64,000 bases of DNA from positions 274,882,250-274,946,249 of the forward strand of contig OY728153.1 of the NCBI GenBank assembly GCA_963277665.1, written 5' to 3'. Each line of letters starts with the position of its first letter. Position 1 is the stretch's first letter. The position numbers were made by a program, and so were the translations under genes. The notes beneath the pieces were generated by a model, which had not been told where the DNA came from, made no database searches, and worked only from the letters and a program-made list of their open reading frames with translations. The DNA comes from Viscum album (taxonomy: Eukaryota; Streptophyta; Magnoliopsida; Santalales; Viscaceae). Below are positions 1 through 12,478 of the stretch, piece by piece.

Positions 1-1451
1 CCCTTTTTGTTTCCTTACCTAAAACCTTTATTTATTTCCTCGGGAAAATAAAACATAAAAAGTGTGAGCTCAAATGATCAGTAAGGTCAAACATAGAGAA
101 TATAAAACAATCCATAAACATTTGAAAGCAAAAACTTGAACATGAAATATAATCCTTAAAACCTCGAGCAAAGACATAAATCACAGAAGTAAGTAAGGGA
201 TTTATCATAAAGGAACATCAATAACGATAAAATAGCATGGGAATAAAACATGTAATTGTGTCAACCATCCAGCACTTTTTATGATTTCCATAGTAGCCAA
301 GGCATTGCTGCCAAGACCATCTTAGTGGACAAAGTCCCTTTCTGAATCAAGTTCACTCCTAGATCCAGTCCTGTATCACTTAACTGGATTAACTTACCAT
401 TTTAGCCATGTCTATCTCATGAGATATATAATCTTTACCTAATGAATTGGAGGGAGATATAGGTCCCACCCATCTCATAATGAAATCATTCTTACTTGTG
501 CCACAAAATAAACATATATCATTCATAAAAACCCAATAAATAAAATGAGTTTCATAAACATCATCCCATCATCACATAATCCATATAAAATAAATGGATA
601 TCATTTCATAATAAGAAAATTGAAACCATGTAAATCATATAGACATTATATTTGAAACATACACATATGAAATAATGTCATCTTAGATGAAAAATGGTTT
701 TGATAAAACAATTGAAATGAATTCTTGAGAAAAATATCCTTTTTTCCCCAAAATCATTTTATTTTCAAAAAATGTCATGAAATTTTAAAAGAAAAGGATT
801 TTTTTGAAAATAGTTATGAAATATTTTGGAGGAAGCTTAATGAAAATAAGGCTTTATAAAATCGTAAAAATACTTTCATGCCATATTCGTTAAAAAAACA
901 TTCTTCTCGTACTTTTTTCGGAAAAGTCAAAAAGTACCTTATAGGGTAAATAAAAGAAAGATTTCTTCCATACCATTGGGTAAAAGTAAAAATGAGTAAA
1001 AATGACTTTAAACATACATGAAACCAATTTTAGGAAACATGGACATGGATGATAACAATAACCCCAGTAAATACATACGAATAAACAATCTCGGATAAGA
1101 ACGAGATTGGAATAGTTATTCGTTACCTTAGGTCCGATATGCTTCATAAGTTTTAAAACCTCTTGTATAATGATTTAAATAATGTCATTGACTTATTAAA
1201 GAATCATAATTATTGTTATGATATCATATATGGTTCACTTATGATTTTATATTACCCGTTCTTTTGTAAATTCCATGTCAAAGAGCGTTTTGGGTAAAAT
1301 TGTTTCATTTTTCGTCCATGTTTTGACTTGTAATTATTCATATGATTACTTATATCCTGATTACTTACATCCAGAATGTAAAACATGATTTATATATAAT
1401 ATATATTCAGAATATACATATAATAGATCTATAAATGGAAAGAAATACACC

Positions 1452-1883
1452 GTTCATGGAGACGGTAGGCCGTACGTACGCATGAACGCTGTTTTCGTTT
1501 CCTTATTGAATTGAATGGAATTAAATAGATGACATACATATATATATATACATAAATCAAGTATCATTATTATGTAATATATTTCATTATTACTTATTAT
1601 ATATACTTTATAATCATTCATGAATGGTTAATCATTGAGAATGAATCTCATCGCGTCGTGGAGACGGTAGTCCGTACGTACGCACGAGCTATGATATCAT
1701 TCCCATAATTATTGAATTGAATTGGAGTGGATGATAAAATATATCAGAATCCATATGATGTTATAATAACTATTTATAGTTATTATTTACACCATTATAC
1801 CCATCCATTTAAGGTGTTGGTGGAAAACCAGATTTCACCACGGTGTGGATACGGTATTCCGTACGTACACACGCGTGGTGATT
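1452..1883. repeat. Three CpG-rich hairpin motifs, LTR copy 1
   Basis: Three motifs at about 1452-1487, 1649-1694 and 1833-1883 share a core reading GAGACGGTA, two variable bases, then CCGTACGTACG. Each core sits between its own inverted arms: GTTCATG with CATGAAC, an arm beginning CATCGCGTCGTG with its approximate complement, and CACCACG with CGTGGTG. The core contains a smaller inverted pair (ACGG with CCGT) and the self-complementary CGTACGTACG. The arms differ between motifs while the core is kept, so the fold and the core seem to matter more than the arm sequence. A regulatory or RNA-structure role is inference only. Confidence 0.7.
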
Positions 1884-4052
1884 TCATTTTCCATTGGATG
1901 GATAGATGGTGAAATAGTGTTGTTTCATACTTATAATAAAATATAATTATATGAGTTATACTGATGTTATTTCTTCATAATTAAACAACTAAATAAGAAT
2001 AAGTGGAAGAAGAAATAAAGTTGAAAGAATCGGTAATGGACATTACCTCTTCTTTGAAGCGCCTCTTTGAGACCTCCTCATAAGGAACTAAAATTGGTCT
2101 TTGAAGAAGACCAGAACGTCTAGGATGTTTCTATGGAAGTGGAGAAGATAATTTTTCAGGTTTTGGCTGAGCTTTAAGGCTCAAAGTGGTGTGAGGAAGA
2201 GAGGGAGGAGGTGCCCTTTTATAAGGGAGGAGCGGGGCACCTTTAGAAAAACTAAAAATATTATTTTATTATAAAGACATATTAGGTTTTTAATAGCTCC
2301 AAATTTATTTATTTAGAAGCTAAGGTGAGGATGGGTCGAAAACCTATCATCTAATATAATTTATACAAGTTTAGGTCCTTATATTAACCTTATCTTTTAG
2401 TTTTAACTCTTAGTTAATTAGATTGACATTTACCATGTCACTTTGTATTTTTATATTATATAGTTAATAAACTTACCATATACATCCAAGAGACCCCCAA
2501 GTAGTCCATTAATGATACAGATATGATGATATAAGTATCTTGGCCGAACATTAGATTTTTATAAATATAATAAAAATTAATAATATAGTATTTTTTAAAA
2601 AACTATTTTATGCCAATTTTGACACTATTTGGTAATTGATTTTTGTGAAAATCATAACAGAGTGATTAGTTCTAAAAAAGTTAATTAAATTAATAATAAC
2701 ATGTCATATTAACATAGAAAATTATTTTAATTCATAAAAAGTCTCAAATTACATTTATTTGTGTATTTATAACATCAATTATGTCAATATTTCATTAATA
2801 AGATAATTATTTCATCATCATTGTGTCATAAATAAATTAAATTATTTTAAGTCTAAAAATAAAAAATACAATACCATTATGTAGTAAATTTTATTATATT
2901 TCTAATTAATATTTATAGTATAATTTATCTTATATATAACCCTATATTAAAAATTATTTAGTTATTAAACTTTGATTTTAACTATTTTAACCCTTATTTA
3001 AATAAATTAATAATAAATGTCCTAATCTAATCCAAGTGGGCCTAAATGGTCATATTTTATTCCTAAGGTTGTTTTTGGTCGAATTACATTATCCAATAGA
3101 ATTAGGACATGTGTTAGGGTAATAATAATAACACTTTTACCCTTAATTACCCTATTTACTTTTAACCGTGGTAAAAAAAAGTAAAAAGTTACTATTCACC
3201 AAAAATTATTTTCATCTCATTGAACCACATTTTAGTCCTTGATATTAACCGTGTCTCTTGGATTTTTGAAATTCAATTCACAGAAGTGGTAAAATTTCAT
3301 TTAAATGAAAAAGTCAGTTTTTAACTACCACTAAGTGGTTTGACTATTCATCGAAAATTGCAGTTTTTCAGAAAAATACCAAAAATTCAGCCTAAGAATT
3401 ATTTGATATTCCGAATTCAAAATTGATTTCTATTTTTACAAATTCAAAACATATAAGTTTCATTAATTAATTTTAAAATTAATTCCCGTTATCAAAACAA
3501 ATAGCGTGTTTTTTTAAGAAACAATAACTATCAAAATATGGATACTTGTTTATATCCAATTTCAAAGTGAAATTAATTCCAATGACCAACATTGGATTAA
3601 ATGGTAAAAATATATTATACTTACACTTTAAAACAAAGTAAAAAGATAATCTATCCATATAAATTTTTGTGATGAAAGAAGTTGTTTTTAATTAAAATAC
3701 AACATGTTTTTACTATTCATTAAAATATGAAAGTTATCATAATAATATGAAAAAAATTTCCAAAGTAAATTTTTATATCCTGATTCCAAAGAAGAATTTG
3801 ATTTTGTCAAATTGAACTTATAAATATGTCAAAAACAAGATTTAATGTGGGTGCGCCATCAAAAGGCGGAAAAACTACATTTTTTGAAAAATACTTCTTT
3901 TACTCCAAAAACTGATTTTGTTCTCATACCATGTTCTAGAAAATGTGTAAGATGAATAATAGTGTTATAAAATTCTAAATTTAGTTGATACTATTCACAA
4001 CGGCTAGTCCATAATAATATTATAATCATATATCGTTGTTTAGTGAAACATG

Positions 4053-4345
4053 GTATTGCGTACAACACACGCTATCGAGGAAGGTCGTGATTGCGTGTAA
4101 TGCAAGCCAAGTCAGGGTTGCGTGTTGTGAAAGACTCCTTCGTTGTTTCGTATAATATAATCAAACCATATTTCATTTATACGTTTAATATATATATATA
4201 TATATATATAAACTCAATGTTTCATAGACTAACTACTATCAAAGTTGTGTGTAACATGATCCAAGAATAATGTTGTGTATACTGAAAGCTCATACGGTGT
4301 TGCGTATAGCGCAAGGTAATCTTGTTGTAGCTTACAACACAATAC
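4053..4345 (-). repeat. Cluster of TTGCGT/ACGCAA words at LTR 5' end, copy 1
   Basis: Within about 290 bp of the minus-strand start of the LTR, the word TTGCGTA/TTGCGTG or a decayed TTGTGT form recurs about seven times, on one strand, at irregular spacing of roughly 30-60 bp. The block is visibly richer in CpG than the surrounding LTR. The same cluster is present in copies 2 and 3. Its place just inside the LTR start is where U3 regulatory repeats often lie in plant LTRs, but no known factor site is recognised. Confidence 0.5.
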
Positions 4346-4394
4346 ATCAATGAAATTAAAAAGAATATTTTCCATAAAATCTCAGGGTGTTACA

Positions 4395-4407
4395 TTCTAC
4401 CCCCCTT
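4395..4407 (-). promoter_or_regulatory. Polypurine tract, internal domain 1
   Basis: On the minus strand the sequence reads AAGGGGGGTAGAA and is followed at once by the LTR start TGTAACACCC. This is the expected position of the plus-strand DNA primer of an LTR retrotransposon. Confidence 0.8.
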
Positions 4408-5822
4408 AAAATGAATTTCGCCTTCGAAATTCATCAGGGTTATAAATCGTTTACTATTTATAGAAACCCACATCATAAAAAGGAATACTAAAACTTAATT
4501 TTAAAAACTAAAGTATGAAATGTAATGATTACCCAATGAAACTCATCACTGGTTTTCCATATATGAGAACATAGGTGAAAATATGGATATGGAAGAAAAA
4601 TCTAACCATCAAGTTCTGATGGAGAGTGGTAGAGAACATGGCTATGAAAAAGCCATCAATCATAAAGCCATAGATTTGTGATGATCTAAGGTACCATCTG
4701 ATTCATCGGATATAAGGGCACTAGGGCAACATTTTTGGTTTTCAAGATCATTTCCCTAAAGTTGATGAAATTGGAATTAGAAGAAATACTTTTGTGATTT
4801 TGGTACAGTCTCACCGTTGGTCGTTCTTTGGACAATTTCCACTTCATATCTTAAAGAAATGAAGTTGAGTTTGTCATTCGTGAAGTGTTAGTAGATCATG
4901 TGATAGAATTATGGTTCATTCCATCTGTCTCAAACAAAAGGTTAGAAAAGTTATCAAAAATACATAAGTCCATCTATTGTGAGATTAATCATATATAGTT
5001 TCTAAAATGGACTTATACTTCATATATCATACTGATTAATATAATAAAACTAGTTTCTACTAAATAGCGACTTCCTATAGGCCAGTGGTAGGCAATAAAG
5101 TCCATTCTCACTTCGGTTGTGGGTTCGATTCCCACAGCCTTGTCCGACGTGATAGACTTTCACCCGTCCTGCAGGTTGTCCTTTTTCTAAAACTACATTA
5201 CTATAACATCCCATCAATAATATCGAAAAAAAATTTCTATCCTTAAACAACACTAACTTATTCCCAACATAATCCATTCCAATCTTTATCTAAAATTCTT
5301 CGGTCCAAGCGCATAGTATAAAGAAAAAGATTACTTGAAATGTCATCAACCAAGCATGTGAATACCATCATTTATCCCCATATATCTTGTTGGTCACATT
5401 CCAATCATGCGAATACCTTAATCATGTATTCTCTTGAAAAATGAATACCCATTAAACCTTAGTGAAAACATGAATGCTGTCAAAATTTAACTCTTTCCAC
5501 ATTCGAAAATCCAAAAATTCTATATACTCAATCCATGATATAACCTTCTCCTTATATCAGTCATGAGCTCAGGAATACTATCAAACATTTAATTTTTTTC
5601 CCTTATCCCTTCATTATGCGCATATCATCTGCTTTCCAAAATATTTGAATCACGTTTCATGGTTACCGGTACCATAAAATTATTGAAAACCAAAATAGAC
5701 TAATACAAAAATATTCTAATACATCATAAAAGAACCTCAACAACATTATTTTTGAATACCAATACATAAACACTTTAATCCATCCTCTTCAATTATTTTC
5801 ATGGAATAAGTCCTTCTTTGAT
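4408..5822. other. LARD internal domain 1, non-coding part
   Basis: This 1.4-kb stretch lies between the polypurine tract and the zinc-knuckle frame (which is nearer the PBS). It shows no recognisable protease, RT or integrase remnant on either strand. It is repeated at 11065-12478. The only structured part is the tRNA-like unit near 5078-5186. The 75-codon minus-strand frame at 5050-5277 simply crosses that unit and is not taken as a gene. Confidence 0.7.
5078..5186 (+). ncRNA. tRNA-like Pol III unit (SINE-like), copy 1
   Basis: The plus strand shows an A-box-like TAGGCCAGTGGTA at 5078-5090 and a strong B box, GGTTCGATTCC, at 5122-5132. The B box lies in a 5-bp T-stem (GTGGG / CCCAC). A T5 run follows at 5182-5186. 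This is the layout of a tRNA-derived Pol III unit. The 7-bp acceptor stem does not pair and no anticodon arm is evident, so it is not a working tRNA. It may be a SINE head captured by the element, or a tRNA relic. It runs opposite to the retrotransposon. Confidence 0.5.
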
Positions 5823-6233
5823 TTAGAAGTAACTTTTTAGGTCAGGGCATTGAGTTGGGTAATGCCCATGTTCTCCACAAATAAGACATTGAACTCCATA
5901 ACAGTTTTTCACTCTATGACCCTTTTCTCCACACAGATAACATATGTCCCTCCATTGGAGGTATTCCTCAAGGTTCTTCTTCCCTTATTTAGAAATCCCA
6001 ATCTTCCTTTCTTTATGCTCCTAATCATGCGAACATGCATAAAATTCTATCTTCCTCTTATTTGATGAATTAGGCATACCACTAAATTTCACCTTGTTAA
6101 TCATATATCGCGATGAGTGATTCGACATAATCACAATATCTTTCTCTCTAGGCATTACGCAATTTTGTTGCTCATAGTCACCAATTTGTCCATTGGATTC
6201 AATGTTAACCGAATTCCTTCTGGTTCCCTCTAT
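5823..6233 (-). pseudogene. Short gag-like zinc-knuckle frame, copy 1
   Basis: This minus-strand frame of 137 codons follows the PBS after about 250 bp. Near its C-terminus it keeps two intact CCHC knuckles, CYLCGEKGHRVKNC at 5901-5942 and CLICGEHGHYPTQC at 5847-5888, both CX2CX4HX4C. The start codon reads ATA where copy 2 has ATG, and at least two in-frame stops lie upstream of the knuckles. Nothing resembling capsid precedes them. The family role would be nucleocapsid-like RNA binding. A protein with only knuckles is unusual, and whether it was ever made is inference. Confidence 0.6.
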
Positions 6234-6480
6234 TGACTAAAACACAAAAAGAATTCTATGAGAGGCAAAAAATCATACAAGGAAAATAACGTAATCAAGG
6301 GGGAGTACCTTATACATCTAAAATCTTAGGTTTAATTCTAAGATCGTTATCATAATTTTAGGATTATAACCTATACGTATAGTTATCCATAGGAACATCC
6401 CTAGACATACCTTAGAAATATCTCTAGGGATCTCAGTAACGTTTTCGCATCCTAGTTTCCAAAGTTTAACTAAACCTTTC
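6234..6480 (-). other. LARD leader between PBS and zinc-knuckle frame, copy 1
   Basis: About 250 bp of untranslated leader lie between the PBS and the zinc-knuckle frame. They are repeated at 12890-13136. A GATCTC/GAGATC-like and TAGGGA-rich stretch near 6400-6440 is shared by both copies. No other feature is seen. Confidence 0.5.
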
Positions 6481-6491
6481 CTCTGATACCA
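6481..6491 (-). promoter_or_regulatory. Primer-binding site, initiator Met tRNA type
   Basis: The minus strand reads TGGTATCAGAG two bases after the LTR end TACA. It matches the 3' end of plant initiator methionine tRNA and fixes the orientation of the element. Confidence 0.85.
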
Positions 6492-8114
6492 ACTGTAGAG
6501 AACTGAAGCTTGACGTACATGGACAATACATTACTTTTGTAGAATACTTAACACATAACAAAAACAGACACACAAGGATCATAATAGTTTAGTGCCTTTG
6601 GAAACTCGAAATATAAACATCTAATCATGTTGAAAGATCTTAAACATCTCCCATAACGGTCTTCCCCTTATTGTTTCCTTACCTAAAACCTTTCTTTATT
6701 TCTTGGGGATAATAAAACATAAAAAGGGTGAGCTCAAATGCTCAGTAAGGGCAAACATAGAGAACATAAAACAATCCATAAACATTTGAAAGCAAAAACA
6801 TGAACATGAAATCTAATCCTTAAAACCTCGAGCAAAGACATAAATCTTGGAAGTAAGTAAGGCATTTATCATAAAGGAACATCAATCACGATAAAATAGA
6901 ATGGGAATAAAACATGTAATTGTGGCAACCATCCAGCACTTTTTATGAATTCCATAGTATCTAAGGCGTTGCTGCCAAGTCCAACTTAGTGGACAAAGTC
7001 CCTTTCTGAATCGAGTTCACTCCTCGATCCAGTCCTGTATCACTGAAGTGGATTAACTTACCATTTCAGCCATGTCTATCTCATGAGATATATAATCTTT
7101 ACCCATTACATTTGAGGGAGATATAGGTCCCACCCATCTCATAATGAAATCTTTCTTACTTGTGCCACAAAATAAACATACATCATTCATAAAAATCCAA
7201 TAAATAAAATGGGTTTCATAAACATCATCCCATCATCACATAATCCATATAAAAGAAATGGATATAATTTCATAATAAGAAAATTGAATCCATGTAAATC
7301 ATAGAGACATTATACTTGAAACATACACATATGAAATAATGTCATCTTAGATGAAAAATGGTTTTGAAAAAACACTTGAAATGAATTCTTGAGGAAAATA
7401 TCCTTTTTTCTTCAAAATCATTTTCTTTTCACAAAATGTCATGCAATTTTAAAAGAAAATGATTTTGTTGAAAATAGTCATGAAATCTTTTGGAGGAAGC
7501 TTCATGAAAATAAGGCTTTATAAAATCGTAAATATCCTTTCATGCCGTATTCGCTAAAAAAACATTATTCTCGTACTTTTGTCGGAAAAGTCAAAAAGTA
7601 CCTCATAGGGTAAATAAAAGAAAGATTCCTTCCATACCATTGGGTAAATTTAAAAATGGGTAAAAAGTACTTTAAACATACATGAAACCATTTTTAGGAA
7701 ACATGGACATTGATGATAACAATAACCCCAGTAAATACTTACGAATAAACAATCTCGGATAAGAACAAGATTGGAATAGTTATCCCTTACCTTAGGTCTG
7801 ATACGATTCATACATTTTCAAACCTCCTGTATAATGATTTAAATAATTTCATTGACTTATTACAGATTTATATTCATTTTTATGATATCATATATTGTTC
7901 ACTTATAACTTTATATTACCCGTTCTTTTGTAAATTCCATGTTAAAGAGCGTTTTGGGTAAGATCGTTTCATTTATCGTCCGTGTTTTGATTTGTAATTA
8001 TTAATATGATTACTTAGATCATGATTACTTACATCCAGAATGTAAAACATGATTTATATATAATTACGTTAAGAATATACATATAATAGATCGATAAATG
8101 GAAAGAAATACACC

Positions 8115-8545
8115 GTTCATGGAGACGGTAGGTCGTACGTACGCATGAACGTTGTTTTCGTTTCCTTGTTGAATTGAATGGAATTAAATAGATGAAATAC
8201 ATATATATATAAATAAATATAGTATCATTATTATTTCATATATTTCATGATTACTTATTATATATACTTTATAATCATTCATGAATGGTTAATCATTGAG
8301 AATGAATCTCATCGCGTCGTGGAGACGGTAGTCCGTACGTACGAACGAGCGATGATATCGTTCCCATAATTATTGAATTGAATTAGAGTGGATGATACAA
8401 TATATCAGAATCAGTATGATTTTATAATAACTATGTATAGTTATTCTTTACAGCATTATACCCATCCATGTAAGGTGTTGGTGGAAAAACAGATTTCACC
8501 ACGGCGTGGAGACGGTATTCCGTACGTACGCACGCGTGGTGATTT
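8115..8545. repeat. Three CpG-rich hairpin motifs, LTR copy 2
   Basis: Motifs lie at about 8115-8150, 8310-8354 and 8494-8545 with the same core and arms as in copy 1. The second has the best-paired outer arms here (CATCGC with GCGATG). Nearly all CpGs of the cores remain although the surrounding LTR has few. Confidence 0.7.
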
Positions 8546-10716
8546 CGTTTTCCGTAGGATGGATAGATGGTGAAATAGGGTTGTTTCATACTTATAATAA
8601 CATATCAGTATATGAGTTATACTGATGTTATTACTTCATAATGAAAAAACTAAATATGAAGAAGTGGAATAGGAAATAAAGTTGAAAGAATCGGTAATGG
8701 ACATTACCTCTTCTTTGAAGCGCCTCTTTGAGACCTCCTCTTAGGGCACTAAAATTGGTCTTTGAAGAAGACCAGAACCTATAGGATGTTTCTATGGAAG
8801 TTTAGAAGATAATTTGGCAGGGGTTGGCCGAGCTTGAAGGCTCAAAGTGGTGTGAGGAAGAGAGGGAGGAGTTTCCCTTTTATACGGGAGGAGAGGGACA
8901 CCTTTGGAAAAACTAAAAATATTATTTTATTATAAAGTCATATTCGGTTTTTAATATCTCCAAATTAATTTATTTAGAATCTAAGGTGGTTATGGGTAGA
9001 AATCCTCTCATCCAATAGAATTTAGACACGTTTAGGTCATTATATTAACCTTATCTTTTAGTTTTAACTCTTAGTTAATTAGATTGACATTTACGATGTC
9101 ACTTTGTATTTTTATATTATATAGTTAATAAACTTACCATATACATCCAACTGACCCCCAAGTGGTCCATTAATGATACACCTATCATGATATAAGTATC
9201 ATGTCTGAACCTTAGATTTTCATGAATGTAATTACAATTAATAATATAATATTTTTTTAAAAAAACTATTTTATGTCAATTTTGACACTATTTGGTAATT
9301 GATTTTTGTGAAAATCATAACAGAATGATTAGTTCGAAAAAAGTTAATTAAATCAATACTAACATGTATTATTAACGTAGAAAATTATTTTAATTCATAA
9401 AAAGTCTCAAATTACATTTATTTGGGTACTTATAACATCACTTATGTCAATATTTCATTAATAAGATAATTATTGCATCATCATTGTGTCATAAATAAAT
9501 TAAAATATTTTAAGTCTAAAAATTACAAATAAAATACCATTATGTAGGAAATCTTTTTAGAGTTATAATGAATATTTATTGTTGAATTTATCTTATGTAT
9601 AACCATATATTAAAAATGATTTAGTTATTAAACTTTGATTTTAACTATTTTAGACCTTCTTTAAATAAATTAATAATAAATGTACTAATCTAATCCAAGT
9701 GGGCCTAAATGGTCATATTTTATTCCTAAGGTTGTTTTTAGTCGAATTAAACTTATCCAATAGAATTAGGACATGTGTTAGGGTAATAATAATAACACTT
9801 TTATCCTTAATTACCCTATTTACTTTTAACCATGGTAAAAAAAAGTAAAAAGTTACTATTCACCAAAAATTATTTTCATCTCATTGAACCACATTTTAGT
9901 CCTTGATATTAACAGTGTTTCTCGGATTTTTGAAATTCAATTCACAGAAGTGGTAAAATTTCATTTAAATGAAAAATTCAGTTTTTTAACTACCACTAAG
10001 TGGTTTCACTATTCATCGAAAATTGCAGTTTTTCAGAAAAATACCAAAAATTCAGCCTAAGCATTATTTGATATTCTGAATTAAAAATTGTTGTCTATTT
10101 TTTCAAATTCAAAACATAGAAGTGGAATTAATTAATTTTAAAATTAATTCCTGTTATCAAAACAAATAGCGTGTTTTTTAAGAAACAATAACTATCAAAA
10201 GATGGATACTTGTTTATATCCAATTTCAAAGTGAAATTAATTCCAATGACCAAAATTGGATTAAATGGTAAAAATATATTCTAATTACACTTTAAAACAA
10301 ATTAAAATGATAATCTATCCATATAAATTACTAAGATGAAAAAAGTTGTTTTTAATTAAAATACAGCGTATTTTTACTATTCATTAAAATATAAAAGTTA
10401 TCAGAATAATATGAAAAAAATTTCCAAAGTAAATTTTTATATCCTGATTCCAAAGAAAAATTTTATTTTTTCAAATTTAACTTATATACATGTCAAAAAC
10501 AAGATTTAAGGTGGGTGCGCCATCAAAAGGGGGCAAAACTACATTTTTTGAAAAATACGTCTTTTACTCGAAAAATTGATTTTGTTCTCATACCATGTTC
10601 TAGATAATGTGTAAGATAAATAATAATGTTATTAAATTCAAAATGTAGTTGATACTATTAACAACGTCTAGTCTATAATAATATTATAACCATATATCAT
10701 TGTTTAGTGAAACCTG

Positions 10717-11003
10717 GTATTGCGTACAACACACGCTGTCGAGGAAGGTCGTGATTGTGTGTAATGCAAGCCAAGTCAGGGTTTCATGTTGTGCAAGACT
10801 CCTCCATTTTTTCGTATAACAAAATCCAACCATATTTCATTTATACATTGAATATATATATATATATACACTCAATGTTTCGTAGAATAACTACTATCAA
10901 AATTGTGTGTAACATGATCCAAGAATAGTGTTGTGTATACTGTAAGCTCATACAGTGTTGCGTATAGCGCAAGGAAATCTTTTTGTAGCTTAAAACACAA
11001 TAC
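10717..11003 (-). repeat. Cluster of TTGCGT/ACGCAA words, LTR copy 2
   Basis: This is the same cluster as in copy 1, at the same distance from the LTR start. Several words have decayed to TTGTGT, as expected of CpG loss. Confidence 0.45.
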
Positions 11004-11051
11004 ATCAATGAAATTATAAGAATATTTTTCATAAAATCTTGGGGTGTTACA

Positions 11052-11064
11052 TTGTACCCCCCTT
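11052..11064 (-). promoter_or_regulatory. Polypurine tract, internal domain 2
   Basis: The minus strand reads AAGGGGGGTACAA, directly before LTR copy 2. Its position equals that of the tract at 4395-4407. Confidence 0.8.
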
Positions 11065-12478
11065 AAAATGAATTTCGCCCTCAAAATTCGTCGGGGTTAT
11101 AAATCGTTTACTATTTATAAAAACCCACGTCGTAAAAAGGAATACTAAAAATTAATTTTAAAAACTAAATTATGAATTGTAACGATTACCCAATGAAACT
11201 CATCACTGGGTTTCCATATAGGAGAACATAGGTGAAAATATGGATATGGAAGAAAAATCTAACCATCAAGTTCTGATGGGGAGTGGTAGAGAACATAGCT
11301 ATGAAAAAGACATCAATCACAAAGCCATAGAATTGTGATGATCTAAGGTAACATCTGATTCATCTGATATAGGAGCACTATGAAAACATTTTTGGTTTTC
11401 AAGATCATTTCCCTAAAGTTGATGAAATTGGAATTAGAAGAAATACTTTCGTGATTTTGGTATAGTCTCACCATTGGTCCTTCTTGGGACAATTTCCACT
11501 TCATCTCTTAATGAAATGAAGTTGAATTTGTCATTCATGAAGTGTTAGCAGATCATGTGATAGAATGATGGGTCATTCCATCTATCTCAAACAAAAGTTT
11601 AGAAAATTTATCAAAAATACATATGTCCATATATTGTGAGATTAATCATATGTGGTTCTTAAAATGGACTTATAATTCATATATCATACTGCTTAATATA
11701 ATAAAACTTGTTTCTACTAAATAGGGACTTTTTATAGGCCAGTGGTAGGCGATAAAGGCTAGTCGCACTTCGGTTGTGGGTTCGATTCCCATAGCCATGT
11801 CTGACGCGATGGGCTGTCACCCATTCTGCAGATTTTCCTTTTTCTAAAACTACATTACTATAACATCCCATCAATAATATCGAAAAAATTTCTATCCTTA
11901 AATAATACTAACTTATGTCCAACATAATCCATTCCAATCTTTATCTAAAATACTTTGGTCCAAGCTCATAGTATAAAGAAAACGATTACTTGAAATTCCA
12001 TCAACCAAACATGTGAATTCCATCATTTATCCCCCATATATCTTGTTGGTAACATTCCAATCATGTGAATACCTTAATCATGTATTCTCTTGAAAAATGA
12101 ATACCCATTAAGCCTTAGTGAAAACATGAATGCTGTCAAAATTTAACTCTTTCCACATTCCAAAATCCAAATATTCTATATACTCAAACCATGATAGAAC
12201 CTTCTCCTTATATCAGTCATGAGCTCATGAATACTATCAAACATTTAATTTTTTTTCTTTATCCCTTCATTATGCTCATTTCATTTACTTTCCAAAATAT
12301 TTGAATCACTTTTCATGGTTACCGGTACCATATAATTATTGAAAACCACAATAGACTAATACAAAAATATTCTAATACACCATAAAAGAACCTCAACAAC
12401 ATTATTCTTGAATACCAATACATAAAAACTTCAATCCATCCTCTTCAATGATTGTCATGGAATAATTCCTTCCTTGAT
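11065..12478. other. LARD internal domain 2, non-coding part
   Basis: This is the second copy of the 1.4-kb non-coding internal stretch. Apart from the tRNA-like unit at 11735-11843 it shows no retroviral-type domain on either strand. The minus-strand frame at 11677-11874 is the tRNA-like unit read as protein. Confidence 0.7.
11735..11843 (+). ncRNA. tRNA-like Pol III unit (SINE-like), copy 2
   Basis: The A box (11735-11747) and B box GGTTCGATTCC (11779-11789) match copy 1 exactly, and the T5 run (11839-11843) is kept. Bases between and after the boxes have changed. The T-stem has one mismatch (GTGGG / CCCAT). Box-to-box spacing equals that of copy 1. Confidence 0.5.

Larger units (their letters stand above)
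1..4394 (-). repeat. LARD LTR copy 1 (cut by window edge)
   Basis: This LTR starts on the minus strand at 4394 with TGTAACACCC, directly after the polypurine tract. By alignment to the other copies only about 171 bp are missing at the low end. It holds three CpG-rich hairpin motifs between 1452 and 1883, a short TA run near 4190-4210, and a cluster of TTGCGT-type words near its minus-strand 5' end. No open frame in it is convincing: the 61-codon plus-strand frame at 1727 lies on a hairpin motif and runs antisense to the element. Confidence 0.85.
6494..11051 (-). repeat. LARD LTR copy 2 (complete, 4558 bp)
   Basis: This is the only complete, undeleted LTR of the array in the window. It is bounded by the PBS on the low side and the polypurine tract on the high side. 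Minus-strand ends are TGTAACACCC and TACA. It carries hairpin motifs at 8115-8545 and the TTGCGT cluster at about 10717-11003. No coding potential beyond short accidental frames is seen. Confidence 0.85.

Noticed and set aside
5078..5150. Functional tRNA gene
   Set aside because: A and B boxes and a T-stem are present, but the acceptor stem does not pair and no anticodon arm can be drawn in either copy.
5050..11874. Minus-strand frames with a GNRTHNRS-like motif (5050-5277, 11677-11874) as proteins
   Set aside because: The motif is the complement of the tRNA-like B-box region, not a protein domain.
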